A stretch of DNA of 64,000 nt from Aeromonas lusitana. Its GTDB lineage: Bacteria; Pseudomonadota; Gammaproteobacteria; Enterobacterales; Aeromonadaceae. Numbering within the stretch: the first letter of the stretch is position 1; each line of letters starts with the position of its first letter. A program made the translations under genes and the position numbers. Below are positions 36,698 to 46,821 of the stretch, one piece after another. The DNA lies in NCBI RefSeq assembly GCF_002812985.1, contig NZ_PGCP01000013.1, positions 62,001 through 126,000 on the forward strand, given 5' to 3'. The notes under the pieces were generated by a model. It was not told where the DNA came from. It searched no databases and was given only the letters and a program-made list of their open reading frames with translations.

Positions 36698-37281
36698 TAT
36701 TATATTCTTCGTAAGTTATTATGAACATTTTTCTTCGCAAATGTTCACGATGTACATTTATTGGCATTGCTACTAAGTGCGCCCATCATAAGTGACGCCC
36801 AACAGTGACTAGATATAAGACGGCAATAATCCGATAGCATAGCCTGCCGTATAACTCCGTTCTGCCCTGATAGTTGTCACGAAAAAATTAAATTAAATAC
36901 AGATATTACCAATCTGACTCTGATACCTGAGCGTATTCGCTAGGTGTCTTCGTCGGTGGTGGCCAGACGTCAGCAAGGCTACCGCCACTGAGTTCCAGCT
37001 CCCATCCCGCTGCTTTTCACCCGTGAGATAGCAACAATTGCTTCTATGACACTCTCCCGAGAGATGGATTGTCGTTTGGCTATTTTAAGGGGCCGGATTG
37101 AGACATGGAAAGAGGATGTTGATAGAAATCTGAGCTGGCTCAATCAATTAGTGAAAACTGTTGCTTAAGTGAGCTGTCGGGTTAATGGGGGGGAGGGGTA
37201 ATTCCCCTCACCCAGCTCTCTCCCAAGGGGAGGGGTGGCTTGTTCACTGTTGCACGGTAGCCTCAGGCGGGCACGGTTTTG

Positions 37282-37439
37282 ATCCCCCCTCTTATTCGCT
37301 GAGGCGAGCCCTCTTGTCCAGGCCGTGAGGCAGGACGCCGAGCGAGCGGCGCTGGGCCATGGATGGCCCATCGGCGTGTGCCGTTGGACAAGAGGGTGAG
37401 CCGAAGGTACCCGACGTCAGTCGGGCGAATAAGCGGGGA
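37282..37439. repeat. Long imperfect inverted repeat
   Basis: The outer arms (ATCCCC...CTTATTCGC near 37282-37299 and its complement near 37425-37439) and the inner arms CCCTCTTGTCCA (37309-37320) and TGGACAAGAGGG (37385-37396) form a nested inverted repeat of about 158 bp. It contains no gene. Confidence 0.7.
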
Positions 37440-37453
37440 TGGCCTTTCTTTTG

Positions 37454-37487
37454 GTGACTTTTCTTTGGCCACACAAAGAAAAGTCAC
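37454..37487. repeat. Perfect 14-bp hairpin
   Basis: GTGACTTTTCTTTG (37454-37467) and CAAAGAAAAGTCAC (37474-37487) with a 6-base loop, directly beside the long inverted repeat. This hairpin recurs in many proteobacterial genomes as part of an intergenic repeat that yields spurious reading frames (memory, not searched). Confidence 0.75.
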
Positions 37488-37509
37488 TCGCCCAGGCCCG
37501 AAGGGCGGG

Positions 37510-37562
37510 CGAAACCCCGTCGAGGGCGGAGCACTCGTGTCTCATGCGGCGCAACCGCATTA
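37510..37562. repeat. Direct repeat, copy A
   Basis: CGAAACCCCGTCGAGG...CGGAG...ATGCGGCGCAACCGCAT. Copy B lies 174 bp downstream. The 3' part forms a hairpin ATGCGGC/(A)CCGCAT. Confidence 0.7.
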
Positions 37563-37683
37563 AGGGGCCGACTGCTGGCTCGGGAGTTCAGATTAACTCC
37601 GCCCGGATCGCGAACGTCCGAATACGCGGCGCTATTCGAACCTACGGTTTTGGGTATTAGGCCGAATTATGCGGGTTAGGCTG

Positions 37684-37738
37684 ACGAAACCCCATCGAGG
37701 ACGGAGTCCTCGAGTCCAATGCGGCGCAGCCGCATCAC
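37684..37738. repeat. Direct repeat, copy B
   Basis: CGAAACCCCATCGAGG...CGGAG...ATGCGGCGCAGCCGCAT, closely matching copy A. Here the hairpin ATGCGGC (37719-37725) / GCCGCAT (37729-37735) is perfect. Confidence 0.7.
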
Positions 37739-37887
37739 AGATCCTGATGTTCCTCACCCCAGCACTCTCCCAGAGGGCGAGGGGGCAAAGAGACAGGGCA
37801 GACAAAGGAAATAGAAAAGGTAGCCCGCTCGGGCTCCCTTGTTGCTTAGGTCAGGGCTGTGGGGCCAAGCCAGGCTCGGCCTGGGGA

Positions 37888-38697
37888 TCAGGGATGGCGA
37901 GTCGCCGCCTTCATCCCTTCCACAAACTCTTTTAGACGAGTCAGCATATGTTCCGGATTTTGGTGGTGGGTCTCGATGATCTTCACCACGGCAGAGCCCG
38001 AGATGGCACCGGCGGCGCCGGCCTTGATGGCATCGCGTACCTGGGCCGGTTCGCTGATGCCAAAGCCGAGCAGGGCGGGGGGGGCCTTGAACTCGCGCAA
38101 GGAGTTGATGAGCCCTTCCACCGGCATGCCAGCCTTGGTCTCGGCGCCGGTGACGCCGGCGCGGCTCACCAGATAGGTGTAACCTGAGCCCAGTTCAGCC
38201 ACGGCTTTCAGAGTCTCGGCATCGCCGTTGGGCGGGGCGATAAAGATGCTGTCGATGCCGTACTTGTCGGCGGCGGCCTTGTAGGGCTCGCACATCTGCA
38301 CCGGCACGTCCGCCACCAGCACGGAGTCGACGCCCGCCTGCTGGCACTTCTCGTAGAAGCCGTCAATCTTGCGCACATAGACCAGATTCGCGTAGACCAG
38401 CAGGCCAATGGGCAGCTCCGGGTACTTGGCGCGGATCTTGGTGAGCAGACCGAAGCAGTCATCCGGGGTGGTGTGGCTGGCAAAGGCGCGAAGGGCCGCC
38501 CCCTGGATGGTGGGACCGTCTGCCACCGGATCCGAGAAGGGAATGCCGAGTTCCAGGGCATCGGCGCCCCCTTCGACCAGGGCATCGACGATGGCGAGCG
38601 ACAATTCCGGGGTGGGATCCCCCAGCATCACGAAGGGGACGAAGGCGCCCTGCTTGGCTTGTGCTAACCGGGAGAAGAGTTGTGCGTAGCGATTCAT
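37888..38697 (-). CDS. trpA: Tryptophan synthase alpha chain
   Basis: Cleaves indole-3-glycerol phosphate to indole. 269 residues, TIM barrel, catalytic Glu49 and Asp60 ([16 protein letters not shown]) exactly as in E. coli. Its start overlaps the trpB end by 4 bases. Last gene of the trp operon. Confidence 0.98.
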   Translation of the reverse strand: MNRYAQLFSRLAQAKQGAFVPFVMLGDPTPELSLAIVDALVEGGADALELGIPFSDPVADGPTIQGAALRAFASHTTPDDCFGLLTKIRAKYPELPIGLLVYANLVYVRKIDGFYEKCQQAGVDSVLVADVPVQMCEPYKAAADKYGIDSIFIAPPNGDAETLKAVAELGSGYTYLVSRAGVTGAETKAGMPVEGLINSLREFKAPPALLGFGISEPAQVRDAIKAGAAGAISGSAVVKIIETHHQNPEHMLTRLKEFVEGMKAATRHP

Positions 38698-39887
38698 GAC
38701 AGGGTTCCTTCTTTTTCGAAGATGTCGGCGACGGTGAAGATGTCCTTGTCGCCACGGCCGGAGAGGTTGACGATCAGCACCTGCTCTTTCTCAGGCTCGC
38801 TGCGGGCGAGTTTCAGGGCATGGGCCAGGGCGTGGGAGGACTCCAGCGCCGGAATAATCCCCTCCGATTGGGCCAGTTCCTGGAACGCATCCAGCGCTTC
38901 TTTGTCCGTGATGGAGACATATTCTGCCCGGCCGATGGCGGCCAGATGGGCGTGCTGGGGGCCGACGGAGGGGAAATCGAGCCCCGCCGAGACGGAGTAG
39001 GACTCCTGAATTTGACCCTGGCTGTCCTGCATCAGGTAGGAGTGCATGCCAAAGAAGACCCCCTTGCTGCCGTGACCGAGCGGCGCACCGTGCTCGCCAC
39101 TCTCGATGCCGTGACCACCGGGCTCGACGCCAATGAGGCGCACCGACTCATTCTCGATGAAGTCCGCAAAGATACCGATGGCGTTGGAGCCGCCGCCGAC
39201 GCAGGCGATCACCGCGTCGGGCAGGCGCTCTTCCTTCTCGAAGCACTGGGCCTTGGCCTCTTCCCCGATCATCTTCTGGAATTCCCGCACGATAGTGGGG
39301 AAGGGGTGGGGGCCGGCGGCGGTGCCGAGCAGGTAGTGGGCACTGTCGTAATTCGCAGCCCAGTCACGCAGTGCCTCGTTGCAGGCATCCTTCAGGGTGG
39401 ATGAGCCTGAATGCACAGGTATCACGGTGGCGCCCATCAACTTCATGCGAAACACGTTCGGCTTCTGGCGCTCGCAATCCTTGGCGCCCATGTAGACCCG
39501 GCACTTGAGGCCGAGCAGGGCGCAGGCCAGGGCCGTGGCGACCCCGTGCTGACCGGCGCCTGTCTCGGCGATGATCTCGGTCTTGCCCATGCGCTTGGCG
39601 AGCAGGGCCTGGCCCAGCACCTGGTTGGTCTTGTGGGCGCCGCCGTGCAGCAAGTCTTCCCGCTTGAGATAGAGCCGGGTCTTGGTGCCCTTGGTGAGGT
39701 TGCGAGTCAGGGTGAGGGGCGTCGGGCGACCGGCGTACTCGGTCAGCAGTTCCTCAAACTCGGCGATGAAGGCAGGGTCTTCCTTGGCATCGACGAAGGC
39801 CTTCTCCAGCTGGAGCAGGGCGGGGACGAGGATCTGGGGGACATACATGCCGCCAAATTCCCCGAAGAACGGATTGAGCAGTGTCAT
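38694..39887 (-). CDS. trpB: Tryptophan synthase beta chain
   Basis: PLP enzyme joining indole and serine. 397 residues with PLP lysine Lys86 (HGGAHKTNQ) and the phosphate-binding loop GGGSNAIG. The ATG at 39887 is chosen because it gives [17 protein letters not shown], the family N terminus, with AAGGA upstream; an in-frame ATG at 39944 would add 19 unlike residues. Confidence 0.98.
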   Translation of the reverse strand: MTLLNPFFGEFGGMYVPQILVPALLQLEKAFVDAKEDPAFIAEFEELLTEYAGRPTPLTLTRNLTKGTKTRLYLKREDLLHGGAHKTNQVLGQALLAKRMGKTEIIAETGAGQHGVATALACALLGLKCRVYMGAKDCERQKPNVFRMKLMGATVIPVHSGSSTLKDACNEALRDWAANYDSAHYLLGTAAGPHPFPTIVREFQKMIGEEAKAQCFEKEERLPDAVIACVGGGSNAIGIFADFIENESVRLIGVEPGGHGIESGEHGAPLGHGSKGVFFGMHSYLMQDSQGQIQESYSVSAGLDFPSVGPQHAHLAAIGRAEYVSITDKEALDAFQELAQSEGIIPALESSHALAHALKLARSEPEKEQVLIVNLSGRGDKDIFTVADIFEKEGTLS

Positions 39888-39953
39888 GAGACTATTCCTT
39901 GTATTTATAGGCGAAAGCGATTCATCAATTTGGTGCATGTTCACAGGGTGCGC

Positions 39954-41387
39954 TTACAGTTGGCGCAGGGCGCCAAAGGCCGCGGCGAGCTTCTGGGGAT
40001 CCTTCTGGCCCGGCGCACTCTCCACCCCGGAGTTGAAATCAAGACCCAAACAGCCCACCTGGGCGGCTTGCAAGGCATTGTCGGCGTTCAGTCCGCCGGC
40101 CAGCATCAGGCGGGATTTATCGAGCCCAGCCAGCAGGGACCAGTCGAAGGCTTGGCCGGTGCCGCCGCTCTGGCTGCCCACTTTGGTGTCCAGCAGCAGG
40201 CGATCCGCCGGGAAGTCGAGGGCGGGCAGGGGCTCTCCGCTTGTCTTATCGAGAGTAATGCCCACGGCCTTCCAGATCTGGCAGCCTGGGGGCAGCAGGG
40301 GGCGCAGGCTCTCGATATAGGCGGCGTCCTCATCCCCGTGCAGTTGCACGGCGGCGAGGTTCAGGGCATCCACCGTCTTGGCGATGGTGGCGGCCTGGGC
40401 GTTGCGAAACACCCCCACATAGGAAAGTGGCGCACCCGCCATCACGGCGCGGGCGGCGGGGATGTCCACGTAGCGCGGGCTCTTGGACACGAAGATGAGA
40501 CCACCGAAGACGGCGCCTGCCTGATGGGCGGCGGCGGCATCCTCGGCGCGAGTCAGGCCGCACACCTTGTTCTGGCCTAGGGTGAGCTTGCGCACCGCGG
40601 CCTCGAGATCGTCCTCTTCCATCAGGGATGATCCCACCAAAAAGCCCTTGGCATGCTGGCGCAGCTCGGCCACCTGGGCGCGGTTGCGGATGCCGGATTC
40701 GCTGATGACAATGCGATTGGCCGGGATGCGGGCAGTCAGCTGACCGGTGCGGGCGATGTCGACGCTGAGATCCCGCAGATCGCGGTTATTGATGCCGATG
40801 ACCGGTGCGCCCAGCGCGATGGCGCGCTCCAGCTCTTCTTCGTTGCTCACCTCGGTCAGCACCCCGAGACCCAGCTCCTTGGCGACCGCGAACAGGGCGT
40901 TATAGCCCTCGTCGGTGAGCACCGAGAGCATCAGCAGGATGGCGTCCGCCTGATAGTGGCGGGCCAGATAGACCTGATAGGGGTCAATCATAAAGTCCTT
41001 GCACAGCACTGGCTGCTGAACGCGGCTTCGCACCCGAGGCAGAAACGCGAAATCCCCCTGGAAGAACTTCTCGTCCGTCAGCACAGAGATGGCGGTGGCG
41101 TATTTGCCATAGACATCGGCGATGGCCTCCGGGCTGAAGTCATTGCGGATCAAGCCCTTGGAAGGGGAAGCCTTCTTGCACTCGAGAATGAAGCGGGTAG
41201 CGCCTGCCCGCAGCTGCCCCTCGAAATCCCGATCGCTTGGCACCAAGGCACCCTTGAAGCTTTCCAGCGGCTGGGCGTCCTTGCGGGCGGCAATCCAGCC
41301 CTGCTTGGCGGCGACTATTTTGCCGAGGATGGTCTGGTTGATGGAGTCCATGTTCAAGAACGCATGGGGGGCAATGACGTCTGACAT
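39954..41387 (-). CDS. trpCF: Bifunctional indole-3-glycerol-phosphate synthase / phosphoribosylanthranilate isomerase
   Basis: Two consecutive steps in one 477-residue polypeptide, as in enterobacteria. The IGPS barrel (about 14-270) shows ILECKKASPSKG, CKDFMIDPYQ and GINNRDLRDL; the PRAI barrel (about 272-477) shows KVCGLTR, VQLHGDE and GLDFNSGVE. The ATG at 41387 follows AGGA by 8 bases; starts further upstream (to 41522) lack support. Gap of 83 bp to trpD. Confidence 0.97.
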   Translation of the reverse strand: MSDVIAPHAFLNMDSINQTILGKIVAAKQGWIAARKDAQPLESFKGALVPSDRDFEGQLRAGATRFILECKKASPSKGLIRNDFSPEAIADVYGKYATAISVLTDEKFFQGDFAFLPRVRSRVQQPVLCKDFMIDPYQVYLARHYQADAILLMLSVLTDEGYNALFAVAKELGLGVLTEVSNEEELERAIALGAPVIGINNRDLRDLSVDIARTGQLTARIPANRIVISESGIRNRAQVAELRQHAKGFLVGSSLMEEDDLEAAVRKLTLGQNKVCGLTRAEDAAAAHQAGAVFGGLIFVSKSPRYVDIPAARAVMAGAPLSYVGVFRNAQAATIAKTVDALNLAAVQLHGDEDAAYIESLRPLLPPGCQIWKAVGITLDKTSGEPLPALDFPADRLLLDTKVGSQSGGTGQAFDWSLLAGLDKSRLMLAGGLNADNALQAAQVGCLGLDFNSGVESAPGQKDPQKLAAAFGALRQL

Positions 41388-41470
41388 CTCGTTATCCTTG
41401 CGAAGTTGACTGCCCTTCGGGCGTTCTGAGTGAGTGCCTTGTGGGCGGCTCTCTTTGGTCGTGGCTGACA

Positions 41471-42484
41471 TCATGCCTCCTGATGGCTCAGGGTAGCCAG
41501 TGCCTTTGCGAGGGCGCTGCACTCGCCGCTGGCGAGCTTGGCCAGCACCAGGGCGGCGGCTTGCTTGAAGTCCGGGGCCTTGCCCGCCATCACCAGCAGG
41601 GGCGCCACATTGGCGGCGATGGCGGCGTTGTGGGCCGGGCTGCCTTCACCCGCCAAAATGGCGGCCGTGATGGCGCGATTCTCTTCCGGCTCGCCGCCCT
41701 GGATGGCGCTGACCGGGTAGGTGGCGAGGCCAAAGTCCGCCGGGGTAATGAGGTACTCGCGAATTTCACCGTCCCGGATCTCGGCGACCTGGGTCGGACC
41801 GTGGATGGCGATCTCGTCGAGCCCAGCGCCGTGTACCACCATACCGGTTTTCAGACCCAGCGCCAGCAGGGTTTCGGCGATAGGGCGCACCAGTTCCGGT
41901 GCATAGACCCCCATCAGCTGGTAAGTGGGGCGGGCCGGGTTGATGAGCGGCCCGAGCACGTTGAACAGGGTGCGGGTCTTGAGGGCCTGGCGCACCGGCA
42001 TGGCGTGGCGCACCCCGGCGTGGTACTGGGGGGCGAACAGGAAGCAGATGCCGAGCTCGTCGAGGCAACGGCGCGCCTGCTCTGGGCTCATGTCGAGCTT
42101 GATCCCCATCTTGTCCAGCAAGTCGCTCGAGCCCGATTTGCTCGACACCGAGCGGTTGCCGTGCTTGGCGACCTTGAGGCCGCAGGCGGCGGCCACCAGG
42201 GCCGAGGTGGTGGAGACGTTGATGGTGTTGAGGCCATCGCCGCCAGTGCCGACGATGTCGCAAAACGAGTAATCGGGGCGCGGGAAGTCGCGGGCCTCGG
42301 CCAGGAGCGCATCGGCGGCGCCGGCGATCTCCTCCGGGGTCTCCCCCTTGAGTTTGAGGGCGGTCAAGAGGCTCGAGAGCACGATGGGATCCACTTCGCC
42401 GCGCACGACCTGACCGAAGGCATCGCGCGCTTCATCGCGCGACAGAGACAGTCCCTGATAGAGGGTATTGAGATGTTGATGCAT
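41471..42484 (-). CDS. trpD: Anthranilate phosphoribosyltransferase
   Basis: Adds phosphoribose to anthranilate. 337 residues with the glycine-rich PRPP motif DIVGTGGDG, the [13 protein letters not shown] loop and [14 protein letters not shown] at 42484 with AAGGAG upstream. Unlike E. coli, it is not fused to trpG. Confidence 0.97.
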   Translation of the reverse strand: MHQHLNTLYQGLSLSRDEARDAFGQVVRGEVDPIVLSSLLTALKLKGETPEEIAGAADALLAEARDFPRPDYSFCDIVGTGGDGLNTINVSTTSALVAAACGLKVAKHGNRSVSSKSGSSDLLDKMGIKLDMSPEQARRCLDELGICFLFAPQYHAGVRHAMPVRQALKTRTLFNVLGPLINPARPTYQLMGVYAPELVRPIAETLLALGLKTGMVVHGAGLDEIAIHGPTQVAEIRDGEIREYLITPADFGLATYPVSAIQGGEPEENRAITAAILAGEGSPAHNAAIAANVAPLLVMAGKAPDFKQAAALVLAKLASGECSALAKALATLSHQEA

Positions 42485-42494
42485 GGGGGTCTCC

Positions 42495-43094
42495 TTACCG
42501 CACACTGCTTTCGGGACGCGTCACGTGGGCGAGGGCCTGGGTGAGCAGGCGGGCCCCTTCGCTGGTCATGATGGATTCTGGGTGGAACTGGAAGCCGAGC
42601 ACGCGCTCGCCGCTCTGCTCGACAGCCATGGGCATACCCTGATAGTGGGCGATCACCTGCAGCTCTTCCGGTACATAAGTCGCGACCAGGGAGTGGTAGC
42701 GGGCCACCGGCAGCGGGCTCGGCAGGCCGGCGAAGGCGCCGTGGCCGTTGTGCTCGATCAGGGATCGCTTGCCGTGGACGATTTCACCCGCCGCGCCGAC
42801 TGTGCCGCCATAGGCTTCACACAGGGCCTGATGACCGAGGCAGATGCCGATGATGGGCACCCGGCCACGGGCCAGCTTGATGAGCTCAATCAGGCAACCC
42901 GCCTCGTGGGGCGCGCCCGGGCCCGGGGAGAGCACCAGCACGGCGTCGCCACCGGCGGCCTCGATTTCGGCCATGATGCGGCTCGCCGGCAGGCTGTTGC
43001 GGTAGATGCGCACCGGATAGCCCAGGGTGCGGAACTGATCGACCAGGTTATAAGTGAACGAATCGAAGTTATCGAGCAGGAAGATGTTAGTCAT
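42495..43094 (-). CDS. trpG: Anthranilate synthase component II (glutamine amidotransferase)
   Basis: Supplies ammonia from glutamine to TrpE. 199 residues, class I amidotransferase triad Cys85 (GICLGHQ), His171 and Glu173 (FHPES). Its ATG overlaps the end of trpE by 8 bases. PabA is the closest alternative, but the position in the operon settles it. Confidence 0.96.
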   Translation of the reverse strand: MTNIFLLDNFDSFTYNLVDQFRTLGYPVRIYRNSLPASRIMAEIEAAGGDAVLVLSPGPGAPHEAGCLIELIKLARGRVPIIGICLGHQALCEAYGGTVGAAGEIVHGKRSLIEHNGHGAFAGLPSPLPVARYHSLVATYVPEELQVIAHYQGMPMAVEQSGERVLGFQFHPESIMTSEGARLLTQALAHVTRPESSVR

Positions 43095-44736
43095 GGCGCG
43101 CCTCCTTGTGCTTCTCTGACTGGTGCTCCTGCAGGCTCAGGGCCTGCAGGGAGGTGCCATGGCTGGCGGCGATGGCGGCCAGCACGGCGGCGGCCTTGGC
43201 GCGGGTCTCGTCCGCTTCGGCTTGGGGCTTGGAGTCATAGACGACGCCGGCACCGGCCTGGACATGGGCAACACCGTCTTTGACGAAGGCGGAGCGGATG
43301 ACGATGCAGGTGTCCATCTCCCCCTCACCGTTGAGATAGCCCACGGCGCCGCCGTAGCTGCCGCGGCGCTTGCCTTCCACCATGCGGATGAGCTCGCTGG
43401 CGCGCAACTTGGGGGCGCCGGTGAGGGTGCCCATGTTCATGCAGGCCTGATAGGCGTGCAGGGCATCGAGATCGGCGCGCAGGGTGCCCACTACCCGGGA
43501 GACCAGGTGCATCACGTGGCTGTAGCGATCCACTTTCAGCAAGTCCTTGACGTAGCGGGTGCCGGGCTCGGAGATACGGGCGATGTCGTTGCGGCCCAGA
43601 TCCACCAGCATCAGGTGCTCGGCGACCTCTTTCTCGTCCTGGCGCAGCTCAAGCTCGATGCGGCCATCCAGGTCCAGGTTGATGCTGCCGTCCGGGTTGA
43701 GGCCACGGCGGCGAGTGCCGGCGATGGGGTACATTTCCACCTGACGGCTGCCCGCCTCGAACTTGACCGCGCTCTCCGGGGAGGCGCCAAACAGGGTGAA
43801 GCCCTCGTCCTGCACGTAGAACATGTAGGGGCTGGGGTTGGTCTGCTTGAGGCGACGGTAGGCGGCGACGGGCTCGGGGCAGGGCAGGGAGAAGCTGCGG
43901 GACGGCACCACCTGGAAGATGTCGCCACGGCGGATAAAGCCCTTGAGCTTCTCCACCTCGGCGCAGAACTGCTTGTCGTTCTTGTCAACCGCCAGCGCCC
44001 CGGTCAGCGGCTGGGTCCCCTGTTGCCTGGGTTGCGGCTGCTGGCAGGCCAGCTTGAAGGTCTCGAGACGGGAAGTCAGGCGGGCATAGCGCTCATCGAG
44101 CTGACTGTCGTCTTCGTCACCGCCGCCGAAGAGGCAGGCCAGCAGCTGGGTGCTCTGCTTGATGTGATCTATGGTGATCAGGGTCTCGGCCATGTAGAAG
44201 CAGTAGTCGGGGCAGTCGTTGCTGCCTTCCGGCACCTCGGGCAGATCCTCGAAGGAGGCGATGAGGTCGTAGGCGAAACTGCCCCCCATAAAGAGCGCCT
44301 CTTTACCGAGCTGGCATTGCAGCTCCCGTTGCAGGGTACGCAGCACGTCCAGCACGCTGATCCCCTTGAGGCGGCTGTCTTCGTCGAGCTCCCGATCGGA
44401 GGCCGGGAAGGCGAGGCGGAGCTCACCATTATCCTTGATACGGGTGATGAGAGCGGGCAGGCGCTCATCGAGCAGGGCTTGCAGGCGCTCACCGTTGTCG
44501 TTGAGGGCGCGCACCCGCACGGTGCGACCGCGGCACTCGATGCGAAGGCAGGCGTCTACCAGTAGCAGGCTCTGGGTGCCGGCCTTGGAGTCGATTTCCA
44601 CGGATTCCAGCAGCAGGTTGTTGGGGCGGCCCTGGCAGAGCTGGCTGTAGAGCGCCAGCGGGTCCGTCACATAGGGGGCGTTGAGCCGGATGGTATCGAA
44701 TTCGCCCAGGGGTAACCGGGTCTTGTTGCCTGTCAT
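43087..44736 (-). CDS. trpE: Anthranilate synthase component I
   Basis: Converts chorismate to anthranilate. 549 residues; feedback tryptophan site LLES at 42-45; chorismate-binding motifs [27 protein letters not shown] and GAGVVYDS. First structural gene of the operon, preceded by the leader peptide and attenuator. Confidence 0.98.
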   Translation of the reverse strand: MTGNKTRLPLGEFDTIRLNAPYVTDPLALYSQLCQGRPNNLLLESVEIDSKAGTQSLLLVDACLRIECRGRTVRVRALNDNGERLQALLDERLPALITRIKDNGELRLAFPASDRELDEDSRLKGISVLDVLRTLQRELQCQLGKEALFMGGSFAYDLIASFEDLPEVPEGSNDCPDYCFYMAETLITIDHIKQSTQLLACLFGGGDEDDSQLDERYARLTSRLETFKLACQQPQPRQQGTQPLTGALAVDKNDKQFCAEVEKLKGFIRRGDIFQVVPSRSFSLPCPEPVAAYRRLKQTNPSPYMFYVQDEGFTLFGASPESAVKFEAGSRQVEMYPIAGTRRRGLNPDGSINLDLDGRIELELRQDEKEVAEHLMLVDLGRNDIARISEPGTRYVKDLLKVDRYSHVMHLVSRVVGTLRADLDALHAYQACMNMGTLTGAPKLRASELIRMVEGKRRGSYGGAVGYLNGEGEMDTCIVIRSAFVKDGVAHVQAGAGVVYDSKPQAEADETRAKAAAVLAAIAASHGTSLQALSLQEHQSEKHKEARHD

Positions 44737-44892
44737 GATGCGTTCCCTTGCAGCTGTTCTGTGTAACCGATGTTCATGATGTTGAGTCTCTTGAAAATGG
44801 ATGGTTTGGGTTGCCTCAGTGGGCCCGCCATCGCCCTGCTTGTGCGCTTATCAGAATTCTCGGTTTCATCAGATGTCCATTTGCCGGATAAT

Positions 44893-44923
44893 AAAAAAGC
44901 CCGCTGGGGTCAGCGGGCTTTTT
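44893..44923 (-). terminator. trp attenuator (terminator hairpin)
   Basis: Stem AAAAAGCCCGCTG/CAGCGGGCTTTTT (44894-44906 with 44911-44923) followed on the minus strand by TTTTTTATTAT. GCGGGC just after the leader peptide (minus strand, 44974-44979) can pair with the GCCCGC arm of this hairpin, giving the competing antiterminator. Confidence 0.92.
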
Positions 44924-44982
44924 CTCTGGGTTCTTAATTTGCTGTCAGATTTCAGGTACAGCAACGACCACACGCCCGCATG

Positions 44983-45033
44983 TCAGGGAATGTGCCACCA
45001 CCAGCTATGGGTCAGGGTGATTGTCGTTTGCAT
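44983..45033 (-). CDS. trpL: trp operon leader peptide
   Basis: 16-residue leader MQTTITLTHSWWWHIP with three consecutive Trp codons, preceded by AGGA at 8 bases and followed by the attenuator. When charged tRNA-Trp is scarce, ribosomes stall at the Trp codons and the antiterminator forms, allowing trpE transcription. No convincing TrpR operator was found upstream. Confidence 0.93.
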   Translation of the reverse strand: MQTTITLTHSWWWHIP

Positions 45034-45161
45034 GATAAAATCCTGTATCGTTCTGTTTGCAATTGAAGTGTCTACAGAAAACGCTAAAGCCGCGGCCAAG
45101 TCAAGTCGCTTTTTTGCCGCTTTTTGCCGAGCGGGTCAGTCAACGAGAGCGAAACAAGCCG

Positions 45162-46043
45162 ATGAGATTCGATCTTCACTGTCATACCACAGCCTCTGAT
45201 GGCGTGCTATCGCCCTCGGATCTGGTGCGCCGCGCCGCCGAAAAAGGGGTCGAGGTGTTAGCGGTCACTGACCACGACACCCTCGCCGGGCTTGATGAAA
45301 TCCGCGCAACGATCGCATCCGAGCAGCTGCCCCTGCGGCTGGTGAGCGGGGTCGAGATCTCCACCGGTTGGGAGCATCACGAAATTCACATAGTGGCGCT
45401 CGGGGTCGATGAACAAAACCCGGGGCTCACCGCCTTCCTGGCCGCCCAACTGGCTCGCCGGGAGGCCCGCGCCGAGGAGATAGGGCGCCGTCTGGAGAAG
45501 TGTCAGCTGCCCGGCACCTATGAAGAGGCCAAGGCTCTGGCGGGCGATGCCGCCGTGACCCGTGCCCATTTTGCCCGGGTGCTGATGGCGCGCGGGGTGG
45601 CGGACAACATGCAGAAGGTCTTCAAGAAGTACCTGAGCCGGGGCAACAAGGGCTATGTCCCCGCCGAGTGGCCCGAGATGGCGGTCGCCATCGAGGCCAT
45701 TCATGGCGCCGGCGGCCTGGCGGTGCTGGCTCATCCGAGCCGTTACGATCTCACCGCCAAGTGGATCAAGCGGCTGCTGGTGGCCTTCAAGGCCGCAGGG
45801 GGGGATGCCATGGAGGTCTCCCTGCCCCAGCAGAGCCCCCAGGAGCGGGCCAATCTCGGTCAGTGGGCCAAGGATCACGATCTCTACATCTCGGTGGGGT
45901 CGGACTTCCACTTCCCCTCCAGCTGGACCGAGCTCGGCCGCCACCTCTGGCTGCCCAAGGAGGGGATGCCGCTTTGGCTCGGCTACCCCGGCCACTTCGG
46001 TCTCAGCTCAGAGGAGCATGCCAGCCTGCTGGCCGCCTGCTGA
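45162..46043 (+). CDS. rnm: RNase AM / PHP-domain phosphoesterase (YciV/TrpH)
   Basis: Acts as a 5'-3' exonuclease on short RNA and as a phosphatase on 3',5'-bisphosphonucleotides. 293 residues with PHP metal motifs DLHCHTTASDG (His6, His8), VTDHDT and GSDFHFPS. The ATG at 45162 begins at the family N terminus; the upstream in-frame ATG (45057) would add 35 unlike residues. It is divergent from trpL, as yciV is from trp in E. coli. Confidence 0.93.
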   Translation: MRFDLHCHTTASDGVLSPSDLVRRAAEKGVEVLAVTDHDTLAGLDEIRATIASEQLPLRLVSGVEISTGWEHHEIHIVALGVDEQNPGLTAFLAAQLARREARAEEIGRRLEKCQLPGTYEEAKALAGDAAVTRAHFARVLMARGVADNMQKVFKKYLSRGNKGYVPAEWPEMAVAIEAIHGAGGLAVLAHPSRYDLTAKWIKRLLVAFKAAGGDAMEVSLPQQSPQERANLGQWAKDHDLYISVGSDFHFPSSWTELGRHLWLPKEGMPLWLGYPGHFGLSSEEHASLLAAC

Positions 46044-46200
46044 GGGGGCACAGGTGACGATGGTATGGCGGTGAAAATCCAGCCGATTTTAACTTTGGCG
46101 CGGGCGAGTCTGCACCAAAGGCGTTAAGGTAGTGTCATGGGCCGGGCGGCCCTTGACCATGAAGCGGGCACTCGCAGTGCCCCAATCGCGAGAACAGCAT

Positions 46201-46821
46201 ATGAGTCAGCATTTTTACGTACACCCGGATAATCCCCAGGTCCGTCTCATCGGCCAGGCCGTGCAGATCCTGCAAAATGGCGGCGTCATCGTCTATCCCA
46301 CCGATTCTGGCTATGCCCTGGGCTGCCAGATGGGCAACAAGGATGCCCTCGAGCGCATCTGCCGCATTCGCCGCATCGAGCCGAACCACGACTTCACCCT
46401 GGTGTGCCGGGATCTCTCCGAAATCGCCACCTATGCCAAGGTGGACAATACGGCGTTTCGCCTCATCAAGAACAACACCCCTGGCCCCTATACCTTCATC
46501 TTCAAGGCGACCAAGGAAGTGCCGCGCCGCCTGATGAACGAGAAGAAGAAGACCATCGGCATCCGGGTGCCGGCCAACAACATAGCCCTGGCGCTGCTGG
46601 AAGAGCTCGGCGAGCCCCTGCTCTCCACCACTTTGATCCTGCCGGGTTCCGAGATGGCGGAGTTCGATCCGGAAGAAATCGCCGACAAGCTCGGCAAGCA
46701 GCTGGATCTGGTGGTCAACGGTGGCTATCTCGGCGAGCAACCCACTACAGTCGTGGACTTCTCCGATGACGAGCCCGTGCTGCGTCGTCGCGGCGCCGGG
46801 GATCCCACGCCGTTTGAGTAA
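46201..46821 (+). CDS. yciO: YciO, TsaC/Sua5/YrdC family protein
   Basis: 206 residues, same length and near-collinear with E. coli YciO (FYVHPDNPQVRLIGQAV, YPTDSGYALGC, PGPYTFIFKATKEVPRR). The YrdC fold binds nucleotides and RNA; TsaC makes threonylcarbamoyl-AMP for tRNA t6A, but YciO itself is a paralogue with an unsettled role. ATG at 46201 in the rnm-yciO-scpA-scpB-rluB gene row. Confidence 0.94.
   Translation: MSQHFYVHPDNPQVRLIGQAVQILQNGGVIVYPTDSGYALGCQMGNKDALERICRIRRIEPNHDFTLVCRDLSEIATYAKVDNTAFRLIKNNTPGPYTFIFKATKEVPRRLMNEKKKTIGIRVPANNIALALLEELGEPLLSTTLILPGSEMAEFDPEEIADKLGKQLDLVVNGGYLGEQPTTVVDFSDDEPVLRRRGAGDPTPFE

Larger units (their letters stand above)
36698..37887. other. 1.2-kb gene-free region with cassette end and dispersed repeats
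   Basis: No credible gene. From the left: the R'-like core GTTGGGC (minus strand, 36797-36803), an AT-rich stretch to about 37150, then a GC-rich block (37180-37800) made of inverted and direct repeats listed separately. Phrases such as CCCTCACCCAGCTCTCTCCC (near 37204) and CCTCACCCCAGCACTCTCCC (near 37753) recur and are common in intergenic repeats of this group. Several short frames here yield repeat-derived peptides and are not called. Confidence 0.6.

Noticed and set aside
37165-37660. Several 60-75-codon frames in the repeat region, such as peptides with KEKSPKERPSP
   Set aside because: They come from the hairpin-rich intergenic repeat; such peptides are widely mis-annotated and lie on both strands over the same bases.
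45034-45161. TTGACT on the minus strand as the trp promoter -35, or a TrpR operator
   Set aside because: No acceptable -10 at 16-18 bp and no CTAG-containing palindrome; the promoter must lie here but cannot be placed.
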